A model generated the notes under the pieces. That model saw only the letters and a program-made list of their open reading frames with translations, was not told where the DNA came from and ran no database searches. Positions 32,601 to 44,340 of a stretch of DNA of 64,000 nt are shown piece after piece; position 1 is the stretch's first letter, and every line of letters begins with the position of its first letter. This DNA is from Antedon mediterranea (Eukaryota; Echinodermata; Crinoidea; Comatulida; Antedonidae). Where the stretch lies: NCBI RefSeq assembly GCF_964355755.1, contig NC_092674.1:14639001-14703000 (forward strand). Reading direction: 5' to 3'. A program made the position numbers and the translations under genes.

Positions 32601-35140
32601 ATGGCGAACCTAAATCAGCCAGAACCATTAAATATATCGACAGGCAACATATCGGAGAATTGGAAGAGATTCAAACAGAGATTTGAACTATATAACATTG
32701 CCAGTGGAATGTCACGAAAACCAAGTGAAACGCAAACGTCATTACTGGAGCTGTGGCTTGGTGGTTATGATGCTTGGCTACCAATCTAAGGGTCCTGGGT
32801 TCAAGTCCTGTCATATGTCAGGGTTTTTTTCTCATGACAATTTACAACTCCACTCCCAAAGACTTAATAATAAGTCTTTGTCTATGTAGAGCATCTTGTG
32901 TATATGTTTGTCTTATATGTTCTAGTGCAGTATATGGAGAGCCATCTCGATAGTGCTTTGCACTCATGGCAATCCTCAGGGTGCTGCACCGCTGTGTTGT
33001 CATGTATGTTTGCCTGAAAATTAAATAAAATAAAATAAAAAATAAAATAAATAAAATACTACTCCATACTATTGGGCAACAAGGCTTAGATGTATATAAC
33101 GCATTTAAATTTGAAAATGAAGCTAAGAAGATGAGATTAAACACAGTTATGCACAAATTTGAGGAATATTGCAACCCCAAGAAAAACATTACATTTGAAC
33201 GACACACTTTCTTTTCACGAAACCAGATACCAGGTGAGAAGATAGACCAATATGTGACCGACCTAAAGAACAAGAGCAAGACATGTGAGTTTGGAGAAAT
33301 TGAGGAATCCCTCATCAGGGATAGAATTGTTTGTGGACTATTGGACAATCAATTGCGTGAACGATTGCTTAGAGAAGATGATTTAAATTTAGATAAGTGC
33401 ATGAAAATATGTAAGGCATCAGAAGCGTCGAGAAACTTAGGGAAAGAGCTCAAAACTGATCACCAAGTAGCGGTAGATCAATTAGGTATGTCTAATAATT
33501 ATAAACATGATAGAACCAAAGATAGAGATAAAAGTAAACCATGCTCAAGATGCACTAGATCACATGAATATGGTAAATGTCCAGCTTTTGGCATGTCCTG
33601 CAATAATTGTGGTAGGAAAAATCATTTTAGTAGAGCATGTAGGTCAAAACGTAATGACAAACAAAAGGGAAAATATATAAATGCACCTAACAGAAGTAAG
33701 AGAAACGTGCATGGTATAAACAAAAGCAATGATAGCGATTGCGACAGTGAAGATGAATCTAATATTACATTTGAAGCAATTAAAATAAGCCAGATAAACG
33801 CTAAAGATGGTGACACAGAAGTGTTCACAAATGTCAAAATTGAAATAAACCGTAACAAACCAACTTTTCTGAAAGTAAAAGTAGATACAGGTGCAGAGGG
33901 TAATATATTACCACTGAGAATGTATAGAGCTATGTTTCCTAAAAACATGAGCAATAATGTACCTAATGATAGATATGTTAACAAATCTAATGTAAAAGTC
34001 ACAGCGTATAACGGAGCACAAATCAAACATTATGGTTACATACACATCCCATGTTACTTCAATAACTTACACACAAATGCAAAGTTTTATATTGCAGAGG
34101 TACAGGGACCAGCTATAATGGGACTACCGACGCTAAAGACTCTGAAGATAATACAGATAAACTGTGCAGTCGAAGTAAATGACAAAATCAAGGATGTAGA
34201 GGACATAAAAAGACTCTATCCAGACAGATTTGAAGGCATTGGCAAGTTTGAGGGTACGTACAAAATAGTTATAGACGAAACGGTACCACCTGTCATACAC
34301 GCACCAAGGTCATGTCCATTAGCGATAAAAAATGACATAAAGGCTGAGTTGGATGAAATGATGAGATTAAATGTCATACAGAAAGTAGAGAAACCAGTGG
34401 ATTGGGTTTCAAGTTTGGCCTACTCACAGAAACCAAATGGGAGATGGCGGATATGTTTAGATCCTAAGGACTTAAACAAAGCTATAAAACGCACATACCA
34501 TCACACACCAACCCTAGATGAGATAACACATAAATTTAGTGGGGCAAAGTTTTTCTCTAAACTAGATGCACGACATGGATATTGGTCCATAAGACTTGAC
34601 AAAGAATCCAGTTATCTTACCACATTTAACACTCCAGGGTTTGGAAGATTCAGATTCCTAAGATTACCATTTGGACTGAATGTCAGCCAAGACGTTTTTC
34701 AACATAAGATGGATCAAATATTGGAGAAATGCATCGGAGCCACAGGCATCGCAGATGACGTTGCTGTATTTGGGAAAACAGAAGAAGAACATGATCGAAA
34801 CTTAATGGACCTGATGGAAACCGCTAGAGAATATGGGCTTGTATTCAATGCAGAGAAATGTGAAATAAAGCGACCGCAAATAAATTTCTTTGGTATGATA
34901 TATGATAAAGATGGAGTACATGCTGACCCAAAGCGCATTGAAGCCATCAGCAAAATAAAACCACCAACGAATGTTAAAGAGTTACAAAGTTTCCTAGGCA
35001 TCGCCACGTATATGAGTCCCTTCTGTCCCAAGCTGTCAGACAAAACAGCACCCCTCCGAGAACTTCTGAAAAAAGATAATGTATTTGAATGGAATGGCTC
35101 ACAACAAAAAGCATTCGAAGAGATAGTCAACAATATGTAA
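32601..35140 (+). pseudogene. Gag-Pol of the defective gypsy element (gag, protease, RT)
   Basis: Gag begins MANLNQPEPLNISTGNI at 32601 and is interrupted after about 49 codons by a SINE. The frame resumes at about 33060 and stays open to 35140. Domains: capsid-like region with YVTDLKNKSKTCEFGE; Cys knuckles (CSRCTRSHEYGKCP and CNNCGRKNHFSRAC, near 33.54-33.64 kb); protease (VDTGAEGNILPL, near 33.89 kb); RT with SKLDARHGYWSIRLD and the IADDVAVFG catalytic box (near 34.75 kb). The frame ends early because of a one-base shift near 35136-35142 inside the RT-RNase H connection. Nothing catalytic is missing up to that point. Confidence 0.85.
32747..33058 (+). mobile_element. tRNA-derived SINE inside gag
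   Basis: The head has a Pol III-like A box (GTGGCTTGGTGGTTATG) and a B box (GGGTTCAAGTCC) spaced as in a tRNA. The body is about 200 bp and the tail is (AAATA)n. It interrupts the gag frame, and removing it restores coding continuity. Flanking duplication is short and ambiguous (TACT on both sides). Confidence 0.75.
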
Positions 35141-35142
35141 CC

Positions 35143-36116
35143 AGACAACACTGACCTATTTCCAACCTAACAAAAAGTTGAAACTACAAGTGGATGCATC
35201 CCTGATTGGAGTGGGAGCAGCACTCATACAAGACGAAAAAGTTGTTGCGTTTACATCAAAGGCATTAACAGAAGCGGAACAAAGATATGCGAACATTGAA
35301 AGAGAACTACTGGCGGTAGTATACGCAGTAGAGAAGTTCCACACATATGTGTATGGAAACTCATTCATTGTGGAATCAGACCACAAACCGTTAGAGATGA
35401 TCCAACTAAAAAATCTAATGTGTGCACCACCAAGACTACAAAGACTACTAATGAGACTACAAGGATATGATCTGACAATCAAGTATAAACCAGGCAAAGA
35501 AATGGTCCTGGCAGATGCCATGTCTAGATTAAACCCTATAAATGACAGCCAAATTGAAGAAGAAGTAAAGATACAACTGTCATATTTCTCAGAGTCCAAA
35601 GAAGAAGAAATAAGGCAGAAGACCAAGGAAGACCCAACTCTCATAAAATTGGGAAGTATAATACAGCAAGGCTGGCCAGACAAACTAAAATCTGTACATA
35701 AGACAATAAGACCATACTTCCCATACAGGGATGAACTCACAACAGAGAACGGAATAATACTAAAGGGTAACAGAGTAGTGATCCCAGAAGTCATGAGACA
35801 GGACATCCTAAAACAACTACACACATCCCACTTAGGCATAACCAAGTGTCAACTGATGGCTAAAACATCAATCCATTGGCCCAGTATTAATGAGGAAATA
35901 GAAAACATGATAAAAGCATGCCCATCATGCCAACAACACAAACACAAACAACAACATGAACCAATGTTGAAGAGAAAAATCCCTACCAAAGAATGGGAAA
36001 TACTCGCAGCTGACCTATTCTACATAAATAGAGTAGAATACCTCCTAATAGCAGATTATTACACCAAATATCCAATCATAAGAAAAATTAAGAAACCAAA
36101 TAGATTAGATTTGTAA
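35143..36116 (+). pseudogene. RNase H and truncated integrase of the defective gypsy element
   Basis: This continues pol in the shifted frame: RNase H (LQVDASLIGVGAAL, ESDHKPLEMIQ, near 35.19-35.40 kb), then the integrase HHCC finger (HTSHLGITKCQ ... CPSCQ, near 35.82-35.93 kb) and the first catalytic Asp region (LAADLFYINRVEYLLIADYY). After PIIRKIKKPN it jumps straight to the C-terminal RLDL and stop, so the second Asp, the Glu and the C-terminal domain are deleted. The junction is in frame, which suggests a deletion in an ancestral RNA or DNA copy. Confidence 0.85.
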
Positions 36117-36219
36117 ATAAAACTTATAATTGTTTTATTATGATTGTAATATGATTGATAAATGAGACCCACAGTTTAATTATATTTGTACACCATTATG
36201 AGTAATTAAAGAAGAGGGA

Positions 36220-36414
36220 TGTTATATGATGGCACCATATATTATGATGTCGCCCTCTATAGTATGTAGGATACCCATAAGGCAACAGAGCTCTAAAACA
36301 TGGCTTCAGTATAAAAGACCTCACGAATGATTGTGATAACAATGATGTCGAATAACTAAAGAATAAAAGCATTGTGTTACTAGAAACGTCTCTCATGTAT
36401 TAAAGAATATTACA
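36220..36414 (+). repeat. 3' LTR of the defective gypsy element
   Basis: 195 bp, preceded by the purine tract AAAGAAGAGGGA. It contains an intact TATAAAAG at 36310. Confidence 0.9.
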
Positions 36415-36560
36415 TACGCAGCAATGGTAAAGAATAGGCTATGCTAAGTAAACGCTTAGTTGTTTTTGTTGTTGCTGTTCGGCCTTTCTTTTTTAACATG
36501 GTGGTAATAATTTTCTGTAGAAGTGACTTACCTTTAGTAATTCTTACCTTTAATTCTTAC

Positions 36561-37440
36561 TCCTTCCCATTACCATGAATAGAGGAAACACTTGAAGCTT
36601 TGGGCGGTGCTAAGTATTTGTCATCATTGGATCTAGCAAATGGAAATTTCCAAATAGCGATGGACAAAGATTCAGTCAAGAAAACAGCTTTTATAGTATC
36701 GTGAGGATTGTTTGAATTTGTAATGATGCCGCAAGGTCTTGCTAATAGTCCTAGTACATTTGAGAGAGGAATATGGAATATGGAATGGAATATGTGTTGG
36801 GCGACTTAAATCATAACGAAATTAATTATTTATCTTGATGATATATTGGTATTTTCTTCAACTTTAGATGATCACCTGTCCAAGTATTTATTAGACCTAT
36901 GAACCATGGGTTAAAATTAAAAGGGAAGAAGTGTCACTTTCTACAAACTGAAGTAAACCATTTGGGGCATGTATAGTAACTACAAATGATATCAAAGTTG
37001 ACCAAGACAAAATTTAAACCATTCAGAATTGGCCAATAGCAAAAAATATTTGGGAATTTAGATCATTTTTAGGCCTACATCGTATTATAGGAGATTTGTA
37101 AAGTGTTTTGCTTAGATAGCGGGTCCTTTGCATGCAATGATGGTTGGTGAACAAGTAAACGGTCCGAGGATGATCCAGTTTTAAAATGGTCTGATAAGAG
37201 TTTGGAAGCATTTCAGAAAGTGAAAGAAGTCTTGACTACTCCTCCTGTGCTGGGATATCCATGTTTTGATCAACCCTTTGTATTGGAGATCGATGCGTCG
37301 ATAAAGGGCTTAGAGGTATGTTTATCGCAGTATGGTCAGTATGGCAAGATTCATCCAATAGCTTTGCTAGTCGTATATTGAGTCCAACAGAAAAGAAATT
37401 CAAATTTTTCAAGTTTCAAAATAGAACTAGACATGAAACT
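36561..37440 (+). pseudogene. Old Ty3/gypsy pol relic (RT to RNase H)
   Basis: Fragments in shifting frames: LGGAKYLSSLDLANGNFQIA (RT, first catalytic Asp), FEFVMMPQGLANSPSTFER (RT), LFILMIYW in place of the YxDD box region, FRSFLGLH (RT thumb), and LCIGDRCVDKGL at the RNase H start. Many stops. It belongs to a different gypsy lineage from the two LTR elements nearby; no LTRs were found. The sequence after about 37440 is not recognisable. Confidence 0.65.
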
Positions 37441-37701
37441 CGTCACCTTGACGAGTTAGTTATCCGCCCCACAAACGCAAAGCGCAAGTACGTTATGCCT
37501 GCCTGTCTAGAAAAATATGCACAAAAAAAAGCCTATCTATCTGTTTAGAGCAGAACTGATTTAATAAATTATACTACTGTATTTTAGGGCCTAATTAATA
37601 ACAATACTTCTTAATAGTTAAACTATTATAATGTCAATCAAAAAACATTTTAAATGAAAGTTCACATTATTTAATCTTTTTTTTGTGATAAATATTAAAT
37701 A

Positions 37702-37970
37702 ATACGTGCAAAGATTGTATAGCGCCGTACAATCTTTGGTACGTGGCCGGCCGGCCGGCATTTTGCGCGGAACATTTATATAATATAACGTCCTGTTGTT
37801 TCGCATTGTACGTATTTTTCACACGCACGGAGCGCGCGGACGCAGCTATTGAAAAAAAAATGCGCAATAATTCGACGCCCGCTGGCCATATTGCGCAATA
37901 TCCGGGACGGCCGCGCCGCTGGGTATAAAAAGGTACGTATACCAAGCGGCGCTATACAATCTTTGCGTAT
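37702..37970. mobile_element. GC-rich MITE with ~22-bp TIRs
   Basis: Left end TACGTGCAAAGATTGTATAG and right end CTATACAATCTTTGCGTA are inverted copies (core CAAAGATTGTATAGCGCCG). The interior is strikingly GC-rich (GGCCGGCCGGCCGG near 37747, CGGACGGCCGCGCC-like near 37910) in an otherwise AT-rich landscape. It carries TATAAAAAGG near 37924. No gene; superfamily unknown. Confidence 0.65.
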
Positions 37971-38735
37971 ACTGGCCAAACCTACCCAACCCTGTAGTAG
38001 TGAGGCGAGGTAATTATTGATGGCGCCCTCTTTTATATGTTATTTTTATTAATACGGGTTTTGGAAATGTTCTATACTCTGTATTATGTACTGAGATATT
38101 AATCAGTTTAGTGAAATGGTATTGAAAATGTATCTTAAAATGTCCAATAATAAATGTTATTACAATTAGAAATGTATTGTAATACAATTATGTATGTAGG
38201 GCCTATGTATGTATAAATATATATGTTATAGGGCGTTTATTACAGGAAATAAATGAACGTTTATTGTACTTTTGTGTATGACGGTAATATAGGGAGTAGG
38301 ATAAAAGTATTTGCATTAAAAAATATAACCAATCTGTAGCAGTTCTAATATTAATTGGAAATAGTTATACTGCCCTCTAGAGTCAAAGGTGACAAAATAT
38401 TATTTTAACAATACAATAACCCTTCACAATATACAGTAATAACACTATGGCCACTAATTCTGTGGATACTTTTGTTGGGTCACAAGTGTACTATACAATT
38501 TAATTTTCAATTCATCGACTGTTAAAGATACCTGATTCATATAAGTCTCCTTAAAGATACAAATTTAGAAAGAGAAAACATATTTTAGTTTACAATGAAC
38601 ATACCGTAATTTAAAAGAAATTAAATTTATACCAAAAAACAGGTACAAAGACATTTTTTTATTTATATTATTTACATCATATTTGGCAAAATATCCAATA
38701 AAGTTTCAAGTATAATTTATACCAAATTAAAATAT
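37971..38735. other. No gene seen
   Basis: AT-rich DNA without supported coding or repeat structure beyond short AT stretches. Confidence 0.5.
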
Positions 38736-39323
38736 TTAAAGACCCCTTCCCTGCAATTTTGGACGTTTTTTGGAAAATAATACATATATATCACTTTAAA
38801 AACATTAAACCATGTCATTCCTTGTCTTAAATGTACGTTTTATGGTAAATTATGATAAAAAGTGAGAAACAATGCACTACCTAAGTAGCTCGCGGCGATC
38901 GACCTCTCGTGGACGGTCTTAGGCCTAGCCTAGCTAGGCTTAGTTTTGTAGGCCTAGCTGGTAAACATCGATAACGTACAAACATCGTACGCTAGCTATA
39001 TACCTAGCCTGACGTTGCATAGTTGCTGCATTAATTGTCTTTCTGTTTTTGCCAGACTCCGTTGATACAAATTGGGGAAAACCCAGTATTTTCGCTGAAA
39101 AGTTAGGAGTCTTCCATTTGTTTTGGCTTCACGATCGATCGAAAAGTGGGCGAATTATAGGTGAAAAACAAAAATATCAATCCGCGCGCAATGCATTTTG
39201 GGATTTTTAACCGTTTAAAGACGAAAAAAGTTATCGCAATAGGACCATATAGTATTATTTTTACATTAAATATAGTTTGTGATCTTAAATTAGATCTAAA
39301 AAACGTAGGGAATGGGGCTTTAA
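38736..39323. mobile_element. TTAA-type MITE, copy 2
   Basis: Starts TTAAAGACCCCTTCCCT and ends AGGGAATGGGGCTTTAA, a clearer TIR pair than copy 1 at 15.75 kb. It includes an extra segment (TTTTTGCCAGACTCCG to CGAAAAGTGGGCG) missing from copy 1. Non-coding. Confidence 0.8.
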
Positions 39324-39679
39324 TATCAAAACAATCTAATTTGTTTAAAGGTTTTTGTTAAGATAATAACGAAATCATAAAGTTACTGCGAACATGATTT
39401 TAAAAACAATGCATTACTATCAAAGAACGTACAACACAAGAATCTCCTGTTCTTCAATTTGCATTCAAAACACAGTATCGGAAGTACAGGGTTAAAAGGT
39501 CAAACTGGGCGACGCCATATATATATATCTCTATATATGGCTCTGTTTCACAGCATGGAGCAGCGCCCCCTCCAAACTAGGAGATGTCAATTACTCTATC
39601 CCCCTAGAGTATTAGCAGATCCCCTCTATGATTTTGACTTTCTAATTTGATGCAGGCGCCCTACTCCTCAGTCAATTAC

Positions 39680-40477
39680 GGTGACTACTTCTTCGCATGC
39701 AGCTAAAGTAAAATGACGTCTCATCACAGAGTCTCATGTATATTAATGAAGCAAACTTGCTGAGAGTGTTTTCCACCACACCACACACGCGACGCGAGAT
39801 TTATCGAAACTCCTGAGCCCATCATCGACTGACGATCATGTTTTTGACAATTAAAATCAGTATGGCATATATAAAAAAATATAATTGTTTTCACTGCTGA
39901 GGATAATAAATAATATATTTAATTTTAACGTATAGATACTTCCAGTGCGAATACAAAATAATAATAATGTACAGTATTAGTATGTATTTTCAAATGCTGC
40001 AAGACATGAGACCCGAAATAGGCTAGGCCTAGGTGGCAACGTGCATACCTAGTTAGAGCTAGGGTGGGTTGGAAGTGTAGCTAGTATGCTGGGTTAGTGT
40101 GTACATCTGCACGATGCCTCGCGGTAACGATGAAGGAGGATATGGAGGCCTGATAAGTGATGTAGTGGGTACTACTCTAAATATACTGTATTTTACTTTA
40201 GTTAGGCCGCTAGTGAGGAGGTAGTGTCATAGAAAGTCTTTCTAGCCTAGGCCTAGCTAGGCATCTAAGCCAAATGGGTCAAATAAAAAACTTTATTTAA
40301 TCTGCTTCTTTGTTATCAGGAACAATATCGGAATTATTGAAAACATTTTGTAAAATCATGAGCGCGCAATCAAGAAGCAGAGAGAAAACATTTCTTTTGC
40401 ATATGCATGAGACTCTGTGACGACACGCTTTAACGTGACGTCATTTTACTTTAGCTGCATGCAAAGAAGTAGTCACC
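39680..40477. mobile_element. Non-autonomous TIR element with 9-bp target duplication
   Basis: TIRs of about 40 bp (GGTGACTACTTCTTCGCATG... and inverse, extending to TGACGT and partly to CAGAGTCTCATG) are bracketed by GTCAATTAC (39671-39679 and 40478-40486). A 9-bp duplication and longish TIRs fit Mutator-like elements (inference). The interior is non-coding, with GGCCTAGG-type patches. Confidence 0.78.
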
Positions 40478-40585
40478 GTCAATTACTCTATCCCCCCCCC
40501 CCCCACCCCTAGAGTACAGTATTAGCAGATCCCCTCTATGATTTTGACTTTATAATTTGATGCGGGCGACCTACTCCATGGCAGA

Positions 40586-41080
40586 GCCATATATAGAGAG
40601 AGTTACGACTTTGCGTTCACGGATTTTAGAAAGTCACGTGGTGTGCACGCCGGCCATGTTTGTGTCCAACTATGCCTATGTAGCGTATGGAGTCGTTGTT
40701 TAAAGGTTTTTGTTAAGATAATAACGAAATCATAAATTTACTGCGAACATGATTTTAAACAACAAAATGTAAAAACAATGCATTACTAATAGAGAATCGC
40801 TGTACAAACTAAACGTGCACGCGTAGAGCGTGCATGGAGCGCACAACCAGAGCCGTTCCGAAATTGCTATTTTTGTTTTAAATCATGTTCGAAGTAACTT
40901 TATAATTTTTTTATTATTTCAACAAAAACTTTTAATCAAATTTATTGTTTTGATATTAAATTCGATAATTAAAGGCTTTTGAACGTTATACATTTTCAAA
41001 ACAAAAGACTCAACTCCATACGCTACCGTACATAGGAATAGTCTAATCCATTCAATGTCGTAACTCTCTCTATATATGGC
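40586..41080. mobile_element. Fold-back element, dispersed family
   Basis: Outer ends GCCATATATAGAGAGAGTTACG and inverse (trimmed here to the shared core). The inner arms are also inverted copies: AGGTTTTTGTTAAGATAATA (about 40705) against TATTATTTCAACAAAAACTT (about 40912). The central part (GAATCGCTGTACAAACTAAACG, CATGGAGCGCA, AGAGCCGTT) recurs at 52.74-53.0 kb. Non-coding. Confidence 0.65.
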
Positions 41081-41084
41081 TGGA

Positions 41085-41900
41085 TAGGCTTTTGATATGC
41101 TGCCAAGAAACTTCAGGGATTAACTCACTAATATCATCTCATACAAATTTGAATTCCTCATAAAATTCTCTAAATTGTGGTATAAAAATGAATGAAATCG
41201 GCTAAATTGTAGTGTATATACATAATACATATTCAATCAAGCGTAATTGTTATGAAATGAACTTATATTTTTTTAATATAATTTATTTAAAATTGGTAAA
41301 ACCAATGACAATTCTGTTTGAGACCTACATTCCTCCTGCGTTTGAATTTCTCATTTAGCTATTTCCATTGAGGAGAAAATTGTATATATATACACTTTTA
41401 GGTATAGTAGGAGAAAAATCTGTATTTCATTTAGGTAATATTAGTTAATTGTAACCCAGCAATGACTTTAATCTTCAAATCCTTTGGCAGAAAGATGTAT
41501 ATATTTTTAAATATGCTATAATTAAATATTTTTTTTGAAAAATATTAATTGTTTTGAAAAATAATAAAAATTAAAAATTATTCTTAACATGATGCATGAA
41601 AATGTCTTTTATATAAAACATAAATCAGCTCAATAGGCCCATGGTGTTTTATGAGCAAAAAAAAAAAATTAATATTAGCCACCAAAAAAAGGTCAGGTTA
41701 TTGTTTGTGATTGAGGGTGAAATTGATATGTTGGGAAGTGATAACAGCTGAAGTTGTTAGGTTAGTGGCCGTCTGTAGTTGATGGATAAAGTTAAACTTT
41801 TTGAAGTTAGTGTATTGTTGCTTTATTTGAAATTTGACTCGACGCTATTTACAAAACTTATTTTTAAACTAAAAAACTACATTATTTTTGTAAAAGCAAT
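41085..41900. other. No gene seen
   Basis: AT-rich DNA. A segment at about 41680-41780 (TTGTTTGTGATTGAGGGTG, GAAATTGATATGTTGGGAA, GAAGTTGTTAGGT) has diverged relatives near 44195 and 52155, so it belongs to an old dispersed repeat. Confidence 0.45.
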
Positions 41901-41910
41901 GGAAAAAAAC

Positions 41911-42719
41911 GGGTGTCTCGAAAACAGAGACCAGAGACCCGACACCGAGGGTGTCTGTTTTCGAGAAAATCTCGGAAACAGAAACCCCCACTAAAACGTC
42001 TCAATATTACGTAATATAGGGGGTCTCTGTTTTCGAGTTCTCGAAAACAGGGAACCCCTATATAACGTAATATTGGATCGAGTGTTGACAAAGTGCGAGG
42101 CACGACGAATATTTGTGCTGAGACATCATTTATCATTTCCAAACATGCGAGGTATATGCGGCGAATAAACGGTAACTGATATGCTGATCAAAGAACATGC
42201 CGCAACGATAAGAAGAGATTGATGAATTCTTGAACGCGTGTGAAAAGACTGTCATTTTGGAATACAAGGTCGACGTCCTAGAAGTAAGATGTATAAATGC
42301 ATGCTGCGCCTTTTAGAAGCTGAAAAGCGGGAGATTATTTCAATAGCTGACACTAGTTTCGTAAAATTTATTTACAAGCATAAAAGATAATAACGTACAA
42401 TGCAATAACAAAATGATATGAGGTCAGACTTTGAGGCAGACTGGAGGATGAAGACAAATATATTGTGTTGGGCGAGCCTTAAAAAAGAAATGAATTAAAA
42501 AATAAAATAAATAAATTGATAAATAAATAAACATAAATTCACGGTTTGTGCGATAAAAGTTGGGTTTTAATAATTTATGACCAAGCTCGTTGGTGGGTAT
42601 TTGCAACACTCTTAATATTGAGACGTTTTAGTGGGGGCCTCTGTTTTCGAGATTTTCTCGAAAACAGAGACCCTGGGTCTCTGGTCTCTGTTTTCGAGGT
42701 CTCTGTTTTTGAGACAGCC
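41911..42719. mobile_element. GGGTGTC-family TIR element A (809 bp)
   Basis: Ends GGGTGTCTCGAAAACAGAG and CTCTGTTTTTGAGACAGCC are flanked by the 10-bp direct repeat GGAAAAAAAC (41901-41910 and 42720-42729). Each end is a series of CTCGAAAACAGAGACC subrepeats arranged as hairpins around GTCTCTGTTTTCGAG, linked by TAAAACGTCTCAATATTACG. Internally it shares about 220 bp (GGTCAGACTTTGAGGCAGAC and on) with element B, and about 90 bp (GAGTGTTGACAAAGTGCGAG and on) with sequence at 63.5 kb. No coding sequence. Confidence 0.82.
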
Positions 42720-42720
42720 G

Positions 42721-43022
42721 GAAAAAAACATTGAATTACAGTATATCGCGTTTGAATAAAACTGGGAATGTTCTGTTTGCATTTAGTAACTGTTTAGTAA
42801 CTTAGACGAAAAGACTGGATACTGTGTACAATACTAATTAGAGAGAATTAAACAGATGATCAAATCAATTTGAGCTTGTAATTTATTTACCAGACGTTAA
42901 CCATGTAGGTTTTGATTTGTTTTTTAAAACAAGTGAAACCTTTTTAGTATAATTTGGAAAAATATTATATTAATTATTATTTTGTAAACTGAAGGGACAT
43001 TGACTTTAATGAATAATTGATA
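42721..43022 (+). repeat. Duplicated block, copy 1
   Basis: GTTTGAATAAAACTGGGAATG, CAGACGTTAACCATGTAGG, TTTTGATTTGTTTTTTAAAA and GACATTGACTTTAATGAATA recur in order at 47216-47514. Both copies end at AATAATTGATATG. The two copies flank the OB-fold gene in the same orientation. Confidence 0.8.
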
Positions 43023-44340
43023 TGTTTATTTATCGGAGGGCGTATTTTGATCTCTGGTGCGCGTGTTTACATAAAGGGATTAGTGCTCTTATCCAATCGA
43101 GTTTGAAAAAGTGGTCTAAGCAGAGTATATTAATTATTATATTAAGCAGGCCTACGTGGTTGCAGGTTTGAATCTTTTCGCGACTTTTTTTTCATTTTCA
43201 AAGACTTCCTTATCTTTAACCTATCAAATTAATTAATACATTTTCAGGATATCACCGGGGGGGTTTATATTGTATTCTGTGCCTGTGGTAATTATATATT
43301 ATAGACATGACAGGCACAGAATAAATTCTAAATTGTGTTGCACCTATATATTATATATGTTTTGTTATTGTCGTATAAAGTTGTTCAATTTGACTAGAAT
43401 TTTGGGAAAAAAATGTGTTACTTGACAAAAATATGAAATTTAAAGCCAGGGAGAAATTGGTTTAGTGTCAATGGATTTTTAAAAATTCATTTGTCATTTT
43501 TTGAATGGAAATATGTTTTGTTGGTTTTGTTATATATAAGTGACTTAGAAAATGATGTTGTCGAAGTCGGGTTTTAGAAATCTGTATTTGTGTTTGTCGG
43601 TGTTATTTTGTATTAGTGGTTGTAATTATAAGCATGGAGGTATTATACCTCCATGTTATAAGCAAGAATAATAATGCTGGTAGTATTAGGTAGGGGTCCG
43701 TAGGTTAAGTTTGGTATTTGCCTGTTTTTTATTTGTCAACACTTCTTTCTACGCAGAAATCTGACACTTGACAGTAAACATACCATTTTTTAAAATTTTG
43801 GGTCTTATTTATTATAAAATTGAGTATTAGATGATATTTGTCAATCAAAAATTAATTATGAGTATAAAATTTGAAAATGACAGTACACTCATTATTTGTT
43901 TAAGGTTTTATTTAATATAGGCATACAATTCAGTTATTTTAGGTTGTAAGAATAAGATACAATGGAATTAATGGTGGTGTTAATTGTATATAATGTTTAA
44001 TGGATGTGTCAAATAGTTAGTTATTGAATTGTTTTAAAGTTTAGTGATTATTTTGCGTAATTACAGGTTTGGATGCAAAACTTTAATAAAAAAAATATCT
44101 AGTTAATAATGGGGAAATGGTGCAATCAGTTCAGGTCATGAAGATAAATGATGTTTACAAACATTTGGAAGTAGATTGCTAAATGGCCAGGCTGTTATTG
44201 TGAAATTGATATGTTGAGAATAGTGATAAGGGATGTGAAGCAATTGCACGTGATCTGAGTTGAAGAGTAACAGAAGTCGAAGTTTTTTTAACTTAGTTTG
44301 TTTTGGAAATTTGGTTTGGTTAGACAGGTTAGAGAACGCA
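43023..44340. other. No gene seen; two hairpins
   Basis: AT-rich DNA upstream of the OB-fold gene, presumably including its promoter. One hairpin has 14-bp arms (TATTCTGTGCCTGT, 43273-43286 against 43310-43323). Another is an almost loopless palindrome CATGGAGGTAT-T-ATACCTCCATG (43633-43655). A stretch at about 44063-44110 (AGGTTTGGATGCAAAAC) recurs near 48205. Confidence 0.5.

Larger units (their letters stand above)
32151..36414 (+). mobile_element. Second Ty3/gypsy LTR element, defective
   Basis: 195-bp LTRs (32151-32345 and 36220-36414) begin TGTTATATGATGG and end GAATATTACA, with a 4-bp target duplication TACG on both sides. I see one base difference between LTRs (TATAGAAG in the 5' copy, TATAAAAG in the 3' copy). 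The interior has a SINE in gag, a one-base frameshift in pol and a deletion that removes most of the integrase core. It is fairly young yet non-autonomous. Confidence 0.92.
39324..41084. repeat. Nested repeat complex: tandem duplication, MITE and fold-back element
   Basis: An 88-bp unit (GTCAATTACTCTATCCCC... to ...CTACTCCTCA, starting 39583) is tandemly duplicated; the second copy is split by a TIR element (39680-40477) and resumes at 40478. To the right lies a fold-back element with ends GCCATATATAGAGAGAGTT and its inverse. A fragment of that element's arm (TTTTTGTTAAGATAATAACG) also occurs at about 39350. A palindrome GCCATATATATATATCTC... near 39509-39545 looks like the two fold-back ends joined directly. 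Confidence 0.6.

Noticed and set aside
32550-32789. 79-aa frame with alternative upstream start before gag
   Set aside because: Its C-terminal half is SINE sequence and its first codons precede the better gag start at 32601.
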